Source: Streptomyces sp. NBC_01267 (GTDB taxonomy: Bacteria; Actinomycetota; Actinomycetes; Streptomycetales; Streptomycetaceae). From it: DNA of 64,000 bases. Of the stretch, positions 45,801 to 47,297 are shown in pieces (positions within the stretch are counted from its first letter, which is position 1; the number at the start of each line of letters is the position of its first letter). Location of the stretch: positions 5,025,501 to 5,089,500 of the forward strand of contig NZ_CP108455.1 in assembly GCF_036241575.1 (NCBI RefSeq), in the 5' to 3' direction. The notes below the pieces were generated by a model that did not search any database, was not told the DNA's origin, and worked only from the letters and a program-made list of their open reading frames with translations. The translations under genes and the position numbers were made by a program.

Positions 45801-46957
45801 AGCCGGAAGCGCTTGTTGCCCTGGAAACCCATGTGCATCAGGGTCTGGGGCATGTCATGGGCGAGCACCTTCAGGGCGTTCTTGTCGAGCGTGCTGCCCA
45901 GTTCCCTGGTGAGTTCCTTGCTGAGTGCTTCCGCCGCGCCCTTGGTCGGGCCCGACCAGTGCTCGGTGACGGTCTTGGCCCAGGTCTTGCCGATCTGACG
46001 GGACTCCTCCTTCGTGAACCCGTTGATGGGGGACTTGGCGAACTCCTTGCCCATGTTCTTGATGAAGTTCTCGGTCGTGGCCTTGGCGCCCTCCTTCCCA
46101 CCGAGCTTGGTGAAGCCCTTGGTGAGGCTGAGGTCGTGATTGCTCAGCAGCTTGGCCACGTTCTTGGCCAGGTCATTGGCTCCGCCCTTGCCCCCGACCT
46201 TCTCCAGGGTCTTGAAGAGCGTCTTCAGCTCCGTGGTGAGGAGCTTCGACAGACCCTTGCCGAGCTTGTTGCCCAGCCACTTGCCGATCCCCGGGGCGAG
46301 CAGGCTGAGCGGCCCGGTGACCAGGCCCTGGATCGCGCCGAACTTGATCGCGTCCAGCAGCAGCTTGTTGTCGAACTTGTCCCGGTTGCCCTGGCCGATC
46401 TGGACCATCTGGATGATGCGGTCCATCGCGATGCCCATGCCGACCCCGAGGGCGACGTGCTGGGCGATCCTCTTGAGCAGCTCCTTGATCAGCATCTTGA
46501 GGAACACCCGGGTGAAGAGCGTGCGCCAGCTCAGCCCCTCCAGCAGTGCCTCACCGAAGCCGGGCACCCACGAGAACGCCATGGCGTACATGAACTCGGC
46601 CAGCAGCTCGATGAGCTGGGCGAGCATCATCCATTTCGTGTACTCGGCCTGGGTCGCGGTGTCCCGGGCGGTCTTCGCCATTTGCTGGGACTGCTCCGCC
46701 GCCGCATCGAGGAACGAGTCCTTGCCGCCCGCGATGACCTGGCCCAGATTGAGGAACGCGGTGGCCGCGTCGCCCTCGAAGTTCTGCCGGATGCTCTGGA
46801 GCAGCTGTACGAGCTGGTCGTCGAGCTGCTTGTAGTCGTTGCCCACGGAGTCGTAGAGATCCGCTGCGTTGCGGAGCTCGTCCTCGTTGGCCTGTGGCCA
46901 CTTCATGCCCGTGAGGGCATGCATGATCCACTCGATCGCGGGGGAGGGCGTCAGCAT
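15494..46957 (-). CDS. Giant (10,487-aa) T7SS-type multi-metzincin repeat protein
   Basis: One uninterrupted frame encodes about 1.1 MDa. Domain order: WXG100-like helical N-terminus (1-130); amphipathic/hydrophobic helical region (130-450); acidic and Ser/Thr/Pro/Gln linker with polyQ (490-820); beta-rich region (820-2450); coiled coil (~2470-2545); OTU-like domain with DGNG at 2610-2613 and His2801; Ser/Asp repeats (~2826-2850); helical plus second OTU-like half (2860-3040); then six modules from about residue 3090 to the end. Each module has HExxHxxGxxD, with HExxH starting at residues 3256, 4545, 5727, 7068, 8290 and 9505. There is no signal peptide. The N-terminus and the upstream eccD-eccB-esx genes point to type VII export. 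The ATG at 46957 is preceded by only a weak ribosome-binding site and follows the previous stop by 13 nt. The function (surface protease, effector or matrix protein) is inferred. No frameshift or gap is visible. Confidence 0.9.
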   Translation of the reverse strand: MLTPSPAIEWIMHALTGMKWPQANEDELRNAADLYDSVGNDYKQLDDQLVQLLQSIRQNFEGDAATAFLNLGQVIAGGKDSFLDAAAEQSQQMAKTARDTATQAEYTKWMMLAQLIELLAEFMYAMAFSWVPGFGEALLEGLSWRTLFTRVFLKMLIKELLKRIAQHVALGVGMGIAMDRIIQMVQIGQGNRDKFDNKLLLDAIKFGAIQGLVTGPLSLLAPGIGKWLGNKLGKGLSKLLTTELKTLFKTLEKVGGKGGANDLAKNVAKLLSNHDLSLTKGFTKLGGKEGAKATTENFIKNMGKEFAKSPINGFTKEESRQIGKTWAKTVTEHWSGPTKGAAEALSKELTRELGSTLDKNALKVLAHDMPQTLMHMGFQGNKRFRLGMVGSGLLVESIGQNLGEGFYNLIYQDGFSTSWDTFVAGMLTGGLSHGGHVYLVHPVVHAMSHHFDTSGLGGGFDKGLDKNFDLDLPTGLDKNVAGDLDEHLDHLDVEDDPDYFNMSDSDTDSLYSDTSTVHTSHDQVTPVKPVATTSSDSTVPTVNHTNDVQHTNTSDSSNSQNHSENPVAPVAPVPQGAPNTSVPPANTAPTTSPNLSSTHASSPNTPHAASSPRRPNQSPLLPNNGEGSSNNIELKPLRRPTTTETTSTSTDFDASLTPNNESVTAPKPTANNVTETVDANATVPETPPPPKQLPHDNVVSTEHRDNSGLDTDQLRNDQSDQNSAQQQQQQQQSGQHTDQQNNQQPNQNTDQQNNNQQNNSQANDQITEQTNQQTNEENPGGDPEYDDTLTPPENNPRDTAEGSPRPPLWQHDVIQYVRNPETPRPPTTPLPTGSAAGHSSTKLLQPRQGASIGSKLHTMLNTRLGRERADAALAKQIDDALARNPSSFLGEGRRFVAKHSVPNSLKASLTKAKRTVVTVTAVPYADVWTHHPDSEARDPHKLDTSQQFQQQTGTNTGTSRGTNLQVKLNTGALPSTTRVVVEVGANAAHNQKHVVGTHDQRSYQRETRTTGGSEFFRQDVYYRVEFHREGVGSFGTGVKNGMTTRVSKGSAVPKATELRVPKHFTPQPDAHLGSPSTEGFGPVKSLFDWAVQRIDAKPGTREHQQLSDYFSTEHFHGMADELARGPLPPLDVRKSNGTSAGRFEVGKAVSGQHHLIEVVDDAELRITDQITVKNEVLVQDNRRYVVTFFGGSRFAIPTDHAPNLFMQLGLTLQYSHDSSEVSLQGGNVGRKITGRVKGSPTALYLQEMKVPVTIDGHETTLDTWSLVRLPVREARERAGWDPDIRTRPEGSEPPLPASWRNGDYDLTHTRATDLVIGNRHSDDPASPHVLVDQVLDWIGRTHGDSVLVAPRPGTDRANLRGQWNKFTQYISGERSRAEQNTRIIMAKFDERNLAATLNELAHDGLSVKLFGRSLTKQRFFDLNLKVDLAPPVYRGTDRNEMTRQAINAGERMGNSHSTTHSYGAQVAATLELRSGATLPNGTPEHIGVLGVKGGANRQHTRSTGSMGTAGREDVTATPAGVHSYRATGTLKATLVGVDQWHSPYRAVTLGRANRTLHGPATVGGHGATLGDFSVMLHLSEQHAPKVDPHAEGAFNPYATDRETTSRQLRPDETEDLWAPSEWQRGDSLKNIPVMTLFVPTDTHIQSAGPLVANRATRGEWTLTTPGTSQHERMKNAFSSMSLTSDADQVFSPTGKQLNDVRAPGFLYGATGDIRLVGRRGEPTAVGGPVDLKPEQNRSLDLAISGGDGKGWVLSIDLNAGHFPAQQTNPPTTTRYGVGYTPFQRSTMTSKGAGRTTGRSVNVVPENGYWVPVTTDAEYRFEMSSDKLGVFTPFRSALPAWTGQLVNKANAWRGLVTEQAAHALGLFRTGVDTVPSLATGAGTWSHPSWFKQSPLGVFPVSAPNGTDAGRAQFNQTLRNLRFTRNSLESIRTLLSERHGQALVEAGIPQQYRGRAPWRGFSDSLPFGGKNYRVTVQQVPGTRTVKDFGFGDVENGHSVATSNSASRGVNRSKGVSANITERITGPNGSTGGPLLNAGDSQGQSASESTSQSDTVSQTTVLPGPVATVSTSYDVVVTIVDNKGNTVLTHTWEAGSADSQEPLALLRPGGERAGDVYTVPPVSVDVLPSRNVTPGNVGRLVTDHVAGAKRPEALVPGNGVHFTRVLGSENVEALAHITLAKAQTPHLNGGHAGKGPETQGVLTGDQLVQARAKAANVKLLAPGKGGGDTLTSGTNELSLTGSLIDGSALGENGYQPLGLVDDALIGGSTGSLQLHPSFDLSGAKLLATADVRMEYATGTSESHDVGEGDSGSKNRGLGGDAIGADSHKTTYQITPVIAPGVNASEEYKFNEATAAKINMKPDTGRAFLFSVPTKWLAVAGVHRHFKDSSVGQAMIRGLNWEGFDPPGVQAGTADTEVLAWIREDVARDLGLITDTNFPEKLSGQWDDVTKGWKTWKANHDAYWSAYRPLTDLAFVVTDAKHRLEVATTPEARQAAQQALDAAQSALDEARQTAEPKLEALEQKLKLAGEHYHALRSAADALNDWHRLPENERTGTEAPEALAYDPTVEHAHGVEKPEPPAASYTEFTDDEGELLGVEDVSSGKVHPVGPVFHDGNGFFHSLAEHLVRIDPDLLAQQGIVLPENRDLTGVANDLRALFGQTLRDGGDNPLADYIHPDLTDTFERDEIRAAGLENLLDTTTPQGKEYTEGKWIPHSAGAPTVNHRAVLTPEQRTALAASQTQRPPNEKSAAKDSAGDLYPPLAAQLFGVPVTVLVDGRRHTFMPDGSEATGHEGADGVELLLKDGHYRHVDQTGNLKPPQETPSDKESEHDSVSDHDSLSDHDSLSDDGSDVEPVPGTPRPVLKVPDDAYSHLTSLLVSAPSAVGPKLPHLGQRLRSLVDSPDELRVIASAASDVEHHQDLHTLVLGMKEAVHAHVVELGARGLAMRMPHLVPQFAQGNRRAMYRAVNLMFKEVRTAVAAWEHSGDSPWSQSFLPLLADTFGVDLTVHTPPSGGNPGGSDRFRPPPGGGAPLSVHLQQNGSHFDGTTEPTARPRTESFRVPSASPNAPLHRRHTGPLEAPALVPVHKPAATPTLTTDYSVVEIPPHHSATAPQPVADVSSLGTAEILSPSDRTMDEGGAAASVWERGFAVERTLLSDGSVRSDVTVRIHLDVQPGANANHVANAKAMAKRGIDKYYNDPKHRLPNGDLLQVKLEFVFDPADAHRKVKLHPDPDGTGRDNSATWYVSEGGAGSIDKSYVIAHETGHLLGFQDQYREAKQDNPFRPVYDDHSLMSGYGIDDAGLVQFDMDHMTSDHTLSPSLRIMPRDLLLLSTAVDAAWSHTPGVGAGPHDKARAHIPLDVRERVLRGNVSTGADGLLAPRGPSGRFRPEATGPLNPNGTYRAGKRPDGTDQTMFPDHWSPDEVLHATRQVYLDHVRKNTLIPDSERSGRQNFDGVYQGVRIKGTADTTGTIIDFAPHPDQNGLLPPTHLEPPPPRELTDEPAFSDASMRFMLRGDVPTLTGVQYAQSEDRRELAQTDRGIIFEKLTDPDFNGVRRAEVWFRNPPTGPGPKTLKVGDGDSPDGVGQDGWGTNPRMLFPEEWAPGDLREAVRDAHNNALANGLFEVLPDGGYLWEGSAGGVRMQGVVKEGTHRWFRPTRFQPHPEWDAHDIAATTSETPMTYTRASGGLAEFRSSHVVFTNGDRGLNLTRVVRYSREMDPGALAELREKLSDVQDHIDDTYNTGEESKENGRLPKTRFTVELRPTSRNNPSEDGADIGTLSLHSSEDAAARLLGFDVDPDAGRQDLVRQVLEHRRPTPQSTHAWNPPNQQQGGTPNPLLTSDVEAALRRNTHAGLFDEPGVLELLAARRSQDHAPHVTKESTEAALAALTEDEFAPDYTRTPDDQLPDGWTPDRLRLAALRAARSSAPRTPDLHQPGTLTLVTTPEPGMQLTTRIDSTSLLVLGAEIVRLPQPTAPAGHTQTPAPQPGNHAPVDLNSNVTPVNPVHLAAISGALGLHPTYLRSVLPVLHQSATPSEALHTLQTLATRLDAGPQLGEFVRRMSELGVSADDWWDLSTFQHSQGDSMRSLLGPDLQQSRQRIDEWQRTEVVDTDAVTDATAHELGVHPLALTRIADALRLYSPSDITRLNMDADFWQRPATPEELALEYLAGHRTEIEELRAEIDRERFDEIADDLLGENRDEADLDYHGFLHWSRMSLEGLRHFTAAELDFLIGNWSAVRDIVPPPPNFDLADHRSELYEVEHLRNLAEFAVVRANRAQDPVALNSAQERLAQLDPYVTDHRAAMQQRLAQLWSENPMTPATPGAQTPLSHPATPTHTVFDEDIVMGEDAPVDPDGDIVMTPSPHRPHSSPHLPTPHGTTAPVHAPTPGVDYSVVEIPPHRSASVPRPEEKSLGTAEIERPSMRTVVKGGAASSVWERGFAVERTELSDGSVRSDITVRIHLDLQPGANEKHVANAKAMAKRGIDKYYNDPKHRLPNGDLLHVELEFVGNAAQAHRKVALHPDPDGTGRDDSATWYVSEGGAGSADKSHVIAHETGHLLGFQDQYREARTGRPLRPVHDDHSLMSGYGTDDAGLIQFSMDHGIYTAHALSPTLRIVPRDLLLLSTAVDTAWSHADGVGAGPLDKARAHIPLEVRDRVLRGNATTGATGLLAPRGPSGRVRPEPTTPRNPNGTYQAGKRPDGSDQTMFPDHWSPEEVLHATRQVYLEHVRTNSLTPDRIRPNRLTFDGVYQGVRIKGTAGTTGTIIDFAPHPDQSGLLPPTHLEPPAPRKLSDEPAFGDVATRFLTYGSTADRTGVHYTLPGPNGALAQNQHGVFIEPLWPAHPNGTQWATVWFKDPNLREQTVRALANGAPPPPALHRGDRENDAMVGLDGEVATPHLLFPSDWSTHRLLDSIVEAHRNARGNGSWVEVPEGGYLWEGVHDGVRMHGHVRDGEHLWARPSTDQPPSPDHSSKVFAVTAPVDFEMPRPGTTPAPFRVQRVIHLDGSLGMRITRVLSHPALSPEQSNELAGPLREVQLQVGAELNRPDPRAHRELSLITFDVELAPTDDPAMTEYSPELSNIATDFFNPNIVQDLMVLDLNDQEAVNTFLRTAADRLPPVSELPAGWQGPQGQPHHEQAPAWKSDVTTSVRRNTLAGLLDEPGVKALLAQHRGQEPPGPLTNTDTHTTDTSADTHTNTTDTSAGTHTVGAGSGAGTHTDRMAAVADALGLQPSDLTSIESALKGSALIRPALDALDQLAARLDAGPAGPFVKRMTELDVPLSEWWDFSSYLHTKRASMSDMVALDQTWVQPVLDDSRAHPVPNVSAETSAQAHALGVHPRYLTRLADALKVGPEDVALLGKRKPFWQQPLSPEALGQKVRAELDSEREKREDARLARDHRRFDDAADELLGSRSTRTEEEFRSFMHWSTVAHLGLDVLPDQRLRELVGHWRLETNDGTAPVPADFDPRKAGKPQAELLHMVALAHRSGPLPQKLEKALARRDADIKAQLTLLDLWHEGDVHQDDGPPVTLPTAPNPAQSSSTQQHASPNVPLHTPHASPHRAPAPTPTPTLTPAVDYSVAPLPPAPRPRPVTDVRSLGTAEIRRPSRLTQRLGGAAASVWERGFAVERTELSDGSVRSDITVRIHLNPQPGANENHVANAREMAQRGVDTYFNVPNHRLPNGDLLRVRLEFVDNPAQAHRRVRLHPDPDGTGRDDSATWYVSDDGEDGADKSHVIAHETGHLLGFQDHYREAEPGEPFRPVYDDHSLMSGYGIDDAGRVQFDMDYMGPSQQISPTLRVAPRDLLLLSTAVDAAWSHTPGVGAGPHDKARAHIPLEVRDRVLRGNATTGATGLLAPRGPSGRVRPEPTTPRNPNGTYRAGKRPDGSDQTMFPDHWSPEEVLHATRQVYLDHVRTNSLTPDRIRPNRLTFDGVYQGVRIKGTAGATGTIIDFAPHPDQRGLQPPTHLEPPPPRELSDEPAFSETSMRFVLRGDPSTLTGVQYAHSEDRRELAQTDRGIRFDKLSDPDFNGVRRAEVWFRNPPTGPGRAILKIGQGDSPEVITHDGLGSHPRTLFPEVWTPGDLREAVRDAHDNALANGLFEVLPDGGYLWEGSAGGVRMQGVVKDGEHRWFRPTRFQPHPEWDAHDIAATTSETPMTYARASGGLADFRVSHVVFANGDRGLNLTRIVHYPRGMDPLALAELREKLSDVQDHIDDTYNSPEEANENGRLPKTRFTVELRPTKRPGQREDGADIGALSTQSTEDAAAQLLGLDVDPDAGRQDLVRQVLEHRRPVPQSTDSWDAPHEQGGTPNPLLTSDVEAALRRNTHAGLFDEPGVLELLAARRSQDHAPHVTRESTEAALAALTEDDFAPDYTRTPDDQLPDGWTPDRLRLAALRAARSSAPRTPDLHQPGTLTVVTTPEPGMQLTTRIDSTSLLVLGAEIVRLPQPTAPAGHTQAPGTHPNDPVTPVPPVTPVSPIGSVTHVNPVHLDAVSRALGLTPAQLHTALPVLHHAATPSEALHALETLAKRVGSGPQVGRFVRRMSELQVPAADWWDLSSYLTGRGESMLHVLGPYTPEVQRRIDEWRLSDVTHTDEATRTTAHELGVHPLALTRIARAVRLPSPSDVTRLTVDADFWQRPVPPEELALEYLVGHRTEIENLRAVIDRDRFDEVADDVLGPERHDMGESDLDYHRFLYWTGVAHEGLRPFSAIELDFLVGNWAPYRDTGPQPPPGFDPALYRRHLDELEHRRNLAKFAAVEAGRARDRTALDRARATLNQLRPYVTRHRADLRLRLAQLWSQNPMTPATPGAQTPPATPGAPTPPAQPAAPTHPVADEDIVMGEDAPVDPDGDIVMTPSPRLLHQSPPNVPPQSNSHVDGTTEPPLIEPNSSPSTPFHTQQTGPQEPPVPTLTPTLTPAAKYAVVELPPAPLPKPVIDVKSLGKAEILPPSARSRARGGAAASVWERAFAVERTELSDGSVRSDITVRVYLDVQPGATPNHVANAKEMAERGIDTYYNAPNHRLSNGDLLRVKMEFVDDPAQAHRKVRLHPDLDGKGRDNSGTWYVSEGGKNAKDKSYVIAHETGHLLGFQDQYREAKEGRPPRPVHDDHSLMSGYGIDASGLIQFDMDHLASSGQLSPTLRIVPRDLLLLSTAVDTAWSHAPGVGAGPHDKARAHIPLDVREQVLRGNVSTGATGLLAPRGPSGRFRPEPTGPRNPNGTYQAGKRPDGTDQTMFPDHWSPEEVLHATRQVYLDHVRTGSLTADRKLSGRQTFDGVYQGVRIKGTADTTGTIIDFAPHPDQNGLLPPTHLEPPPLRKPTDDPAFGDVALRFVAYGSAHSRTGVHYMLPGKVGTRARESQSILISELWTAHPNGTQWAQVWFKDPNLRGRTAQAVTTGAPAPSEWRFGDQESRHVLGADGTANSGQLLFPDRWSVSDLRNAIVEAHRGARSSGAWEEVPEGGYLWEGMHDGVRMHGHVRDGEHLWVRPSSDQPPLPHSSPEILASTAPLEFSAPKPDGTTALFSIRRVIHQDGTLGMHVTRILPHPSLDPGVHSRLVDEQLPKVSKQLAAEFNRPDPNGRRELGLITFDVKLSPTDDPKIKIPRRSELFQIMMDNADTDTLTDLMTVDATDPVRLADLLRDMADHLPPVSELPTDWQGPQGQPHHEQDRVWTSDVATSVRRTRARLLDEPGVKGLLEQHRSQESAPGPLTNTSTSTHTGGAENTAAGTATATDRRNAAAESLGLAPSDLTSIEMALKGSGPLRPALDALDQLAARLEAGPTGPFVRRMTEIGSPLSEWWSFSSYLHTKKGLLSDVVSMDLTGARKMLNDSRNHPPAPTSYETDIQAYALGLHPNYLTRLADAVKVRPEDVAKLGEDKSYWQQPLSPETLGQNYRDREREKQEDIRTARDRTRFNTVADQLLGADPTRAEERFRSFTHWSEAARHLGLNVFTDQRLRELAEHWQVETNSGTNPVPANFDPRKDGKVRADLLLTEELAKRSGEPLPPKLVKDLADFEWFIQFQLTNLDARYSGGVTQNATPSVTPATDPHSTQSTTTQSASTQSTTTQSASTQSASTQSASTQSTSNQPHNSPNLPLHTPHASPHKAPASTPTPALTPTPTADHPVTDVPTAPIAPTPTAHYSVVEIPPHPSAPVPHPAPVTDVRSLGTAEVLPPSDLTRTKGGAAASVWERAFAVERTELSDGSVRSGITVRIHLDLQPGATENHVANAKAMATLGIDTYFNVPKHRLSNGDLLHVKLEFVNDSAQAHRTVKLHPDPDGTGRDDSGAWYVSESGAGGKDKSHVIAHETGHLLGFQDQYREATEGEPLRPVHDDHSLMSGNYIDESGLLQFSMDHLATEGELSPTLRIVPRDLLLLSTAVDTAWSHADGVGAGPHDGARAHIPLDVRDRVLRGSATTGTHGLLAPRGPAGRFRPEPTGPRNPNGTYQAGKLPDGSDRTMFPDHWSLEEVLHATRQVYLDHVRTNSLTTVPDRSTRQTFDGVYQGVRIKGTADTTGTILDFAPHPDQSGLLPPTHLEPPSPRRPDADPAFGDVVLRYLTYGSTANRTGVHFALPDKTGTFAQRKHGVHIESLWPAHPNGTQWATVLFKDPNLRGLTAKAAANNALPPLEWHQGDRENGTVFNPDGMTAAGQLLFPHHWSLPTLRDAIAGAHRTARNAGSWVEVPEGGYLWEGVHDGVRMHGHVRDGEHLWARPSTDQPLISAVSAKVLAVTDPVPVQLPKPGGGSLPFHVQRVIHEDGTLGLRITRVLEHPPLADEFHEYLRDEMLPDLREQLADDFNRLSPYRHRELNLVTFDIELSPTEDPAMELGDDSELVKIAQNNGDLSSLLSDLMPVDSIDEAGMDALLQSVRGMLPPLSERPADWQGPQGQPQHEQSPVLKSVWESDVTTSVHRNTPAGLLDEPGVRALLAQHRGQEPSSPLTHTDTDTVVSPHRLAAAAGFLKLRPSDLTSITAALQGSTPLHTAINSLNQLAARLGVGKSTRQLVKQMTEVGVPLSEWSHFSSYLHTKGHTLSKVASMDPARAKKLYADSRAQPMPRVSDDMRFFAYTLDMHPNYLERLADALHLHPSDVLDLGEYETFRQQPHTPEALARNYGLDNHQTLEDARFARSYTRLNAVADKLLGSNPALADARFRSFMHWSDVASEGLHIFTDQRLQELVEHWRVETNDGTNQVPDDYDPRAEREQYADLMHLADKSAPVLDPAREEALDTYEQRVRDRRTQLDAQYVGGLSQNAGLPVTPPTAPHPAQQSAAPHRPHQSPPTVLSQSPVNPPQTPVTPQRPTTRGRSASAPPPLPAPVHAPAVPHAPDTPQPPVTRGRSASAPPPLLAPLPASAVPHAPDTPQPPVTRGRSASAPPPPLAPLHAPVTHRAEIRRPSPEFLNSAGYTGPIRRRRFSAERTEVQGGVAETKITVRIHLDVKDGVTPELLQATKASANSGLQKYYNDPDHRLPNGDLLRVAAEFVDTPELAHHTIALHPDPDGMGRSNDANWYLSVEKLTSDPVMPPHEIGHLLGLQDYYRDPMQGRAHWPVYDEHALMGAAYTDPLFGRSVVDQNFPIPVTSSPYLRIMPRDLLVLGTAIGAALRDTPQPTVRIPLDVRERVLRGYPRTGTVGLLAPHGAADRPRPVATGERNPNGTYQAGTHPDGSVRTVFPDHWTLEETLYAVRQVYLHEQATGGLVPTKHTPGIEPGNYHFTGEYQGVRIKGTVDGTGTVTDFAPHPDQAGLDAPRHLEIPARPEMPDHWQYLAPMPGSPAEPALGEGALHFVTYGSTHHRTGVHYALPGTGGTAAQLDQGVNIQQLWTAHPNGTQWATIWFKDPNLQGHTAQAAANNAPPPFAWQPGDRENGTVLGSDGMAAVGQLLFPSHWSTHQLWEAIVVAHRNAFANGSWVEVPEGGYLWEGVYNDVRMHGHVRDGEHLWIRPSADQPPLWPRLSEVLAVTAPVSASVHKPDLTWANFNIQRVIHGDGTLGTRITRLLRHPQLSPEEHSRLVHQQLPVVREQLAASLSQPDPYRRRELSWVSFDVELSPTGPETGLPPHSEVYSIMRGESDMSTLLDLLAVDTTRPSGLSNVLLYLADRLPPVPQTLAGWQTPQGQPHHEQHPVWQSDVTTSLHRNTLAGVLEEPGVKGLLAQHRSQQPPVPLTNTNTNTHTGGNENAGTGIGTGIGIGTERAAAAAKALGLHPTALGSIEVALQGHAPLRPALDALHQLAARLEAGPTNAFVRRMTELDAPLFDWWHFSSHLRTRQLTMSHVVGMNLAEAKRLYSDSRTQPLPYIQPSTEVQANALGVHPRYLTRVADALHVRPEDVANLGRDKSFWQRPLSPEAMGHDYLVSERERREDVRLAREQDRFNALADELLGNEPTLAEKRFHSFMNWSGVSHLPLDIFTDQRLRELVGHWHRKTNGGTDQVPAGFNLRADGVGHADLLLAVELARMSGPLPPRLAEELTRREKHIKSQLEILDDDYEGGVSQEDGPPVTLSTEIFAALSGND
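18850..19160 (-). repeat. ~93-96-bp tandem repeats in the Pro-rich linker before module 6
   Basis: The coding unit PHAPDTPQPPVTRGRSASAP followed by PPLLAPLPASAV occurs about three times in tandem. This Pro/Ala/Ser/Arg linker separates modules 5 and 6. The copies are very similar in DNA, so slippage or unequal crossing-over is likely. Confidence 0.8.
18863..22592 (-). repeat. Giant-protein module 5 (class B)
   Basis: About residues 8123-9365. Leader HYSVVEIPPHPSAP, LGTAEVLPPSD, then VIAHETGHLLGFQDQYREAT (HExxH codons 22076-22090) and Met-turn DDHSLMSGN. Class B marks: GVHFALPDKTG and NGTQWATVLFKDPNLRG. It ends in a long Pro-rich linker with 31-32-residue tandem repeats. Confidence 0.85.
22593..26245 (-). 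repeat. Giant-protein module 4 (class B)
   Basis: About residues 6905-8122. Leader KYAVVELPPAP, LGKAEILPPSA, then VIAHETGHLLGFQDQYREAK (HExxH codons 25742-25756) and DDHSLMSGYGID. Class B marks: GVHYMLPGKVG and NGTQWAQVWFKDPNLRG. The linker at its end contains TQSTTTQSAS-type repeats. Confidence 0.85.
22738..22862 (-). repeat. 15-30-bp TQSAST/TQSTTT repeats
   Basis: Encodes repeated STQSTTTQSASTQSTTTQSA units in the linker before module 5. The DNA repeat TGACTGAGTGGAAGC recurs in tandem. Confidence 0.8.
26246..30262 (-). repeat. Giant-protein module 3 (class A)
   Basis: About residues 5566-6904. Leader DYSVAPLPPAPRPRP, LGTAEIRRPSR, then VIAHETGHLLGFQDHYREAE (HExxH codons 29765-29779) and DDHSLMSGYGID. 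Class A marks: GVQYAHSEDRRELAQTDRGI, MQGVVKDGEHRWFRPTRFQP, TTPEPGMQLTTRID and the linker EDIVMGEDAPVDPDGDIVM. Confidence 0.85.
30263..33815 (-). repeat. Giant-protein module 2 (class B)
   Basis: About residues 4382-5565. Leader DYSVVEIPPHRSAS, LGTAEIERPSM, then VIAHETGHLLGFQDQYREAR (HExxH codons 33311-33325) and DDHSLMSGYGTD. Class B marks: GVHYTLPGPNG and NGTQWATVWFKDPNLRE. Its linker contains a Thr/Asp/His-rich THTNTTDTSAGTHT stretch. A patch is almost identical in DNA to module 3. Confidence 0.85.
33816..37690 (-). repeat. Giant-protein module 1 (class A)
   Basis: About residues 3090-4381. Leader DYSVVEIPPHHSAT, LGTAEILSPSD, then VIAHETGHLLGFQDQYREAK (HExxH codons 37178-37192) and DDHSLMSGYGID. 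Class A marks: GVQYAQSEDRRELAQTDRGI, TTPEPGMQLTTRID and the linker EDIVMGEDAPVDPDGDIVM. Confidence 0.85.
38550..39150 (-). other. OTU-like domain lacking the nucleophile (within the giant gene)
   Basis: About residues 2600-2810 of the giant protein. HDGNGFFHSLAEHL resembles the OTU peptidase motif DGNCLFxAL, but Gly2613 (codon 39119-39121) replaces the nucleophilic Cys. The C-terminal VELLLKDGHYRHV resembles the OTU catalytic-His end (His2801). A second OTU-like C-terminal half (LADTFGVDLTVHTP, LSVHLQQNGSHFDG) follows about 200 residues later. The fold assignment is inference; the missing Cys is seen directly. Confidence 0.55.
44580..44850 (-). repeat. Poly-Gln and Asn/Gln-rich tract in the giant gene
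   Basis: About residues 703-793 encode SAQQQQQQQQSG followed by repeated DQQNNQQPNQNTDQQ units. It links the helical N-terminal part to the beta-rich region and is expected to be disordered. Confidence 0.9.
45590..46957 (-). other. WXG100-like / channel-type N-terminal domain of the giant protein
   Basis: Residues 1-130 (WPQANEDELRNAADLYDSVG, QNFEGDAATAFLN) resemble the WXG100-like N-terminus of CpnT-type type VII substrates, with FEG in place of WXG. Residues 130-450 are long amphipathic helices with hydrophobic stretches (LIELLAEFMYAMAFSW, HVALGVGMGIAMDR). This is the best evidence for T7SS targeting. Confidence 0.7.
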
Positions 46958-46970
46958 CCGTGGGTTCTCA

Positions 46971-47297
46971 TCACTTGGAGTCGTTCGACCAACTGGTCGC
47001 GAGTGACTTGGCTTCGTCCTCGACCCGGTCGAACAGGGCCATCACGTCGGATCCCGAGTACCCGACCTGTTCGACCAGGGTCTTGAGCAGGGTCAGCAGG
47101 TCGTGCAGGTGCTTCATACCGGGGTCGATGGTCTCGTGGTACTGCTTGGCGATCTCGTCGTCCTGGCCGCCGCCATCGATATTGATCTTGTCGATCTGGG
47201 CCAGGTAGTCGCCGATCTGCTTGATCAGCTCCCCGATCTGCGGGTACTGGGCGAACTGCTGCTTGAGCTGGTCGATGGTGGTGATCTTCTCAGCCAT
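46971..47297 (-). CDS. Small helical T7SS-associated protein with YxxxD motif
   Basis: A 108-residue, almost entirely helical protein (TTIDQLKQQFAQYPQIGELI, MKHLHDLLTLLKTLVEQVGY). After the second long helix comes GYSGSDVMALFD. YSGSD fits the YxxxD/E general secretion signal of T7SS substrates. It lies 13 nt before the giant gene and overlaps the YbaB-family gene by 8 nt. Position and size suggest an Esx/EspC-like partner or chaperone for the giant protein. Confidence 0.75.
   Translation of the reverse strand: MAEKITTIDQLKQQFAQYPQIGELIKQIGDYLAQIDKINIDGGGQDDEIAKQYHETIDPGMKHLHDLLTLLKTLVEQVGYSGSDVMALFDRVEDEAKSLATSWSNDSK

Noticed and set aside
15494..46957. Possibility that the giant frame is several genes joined by error.
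   Set aside because: The frame has no internal stop over 31.5 kb, no clear internal ribosome-binding sites at module borders, and Pro-rich linkers join modules smoothly. Assembly of the repeats still deserves checking.
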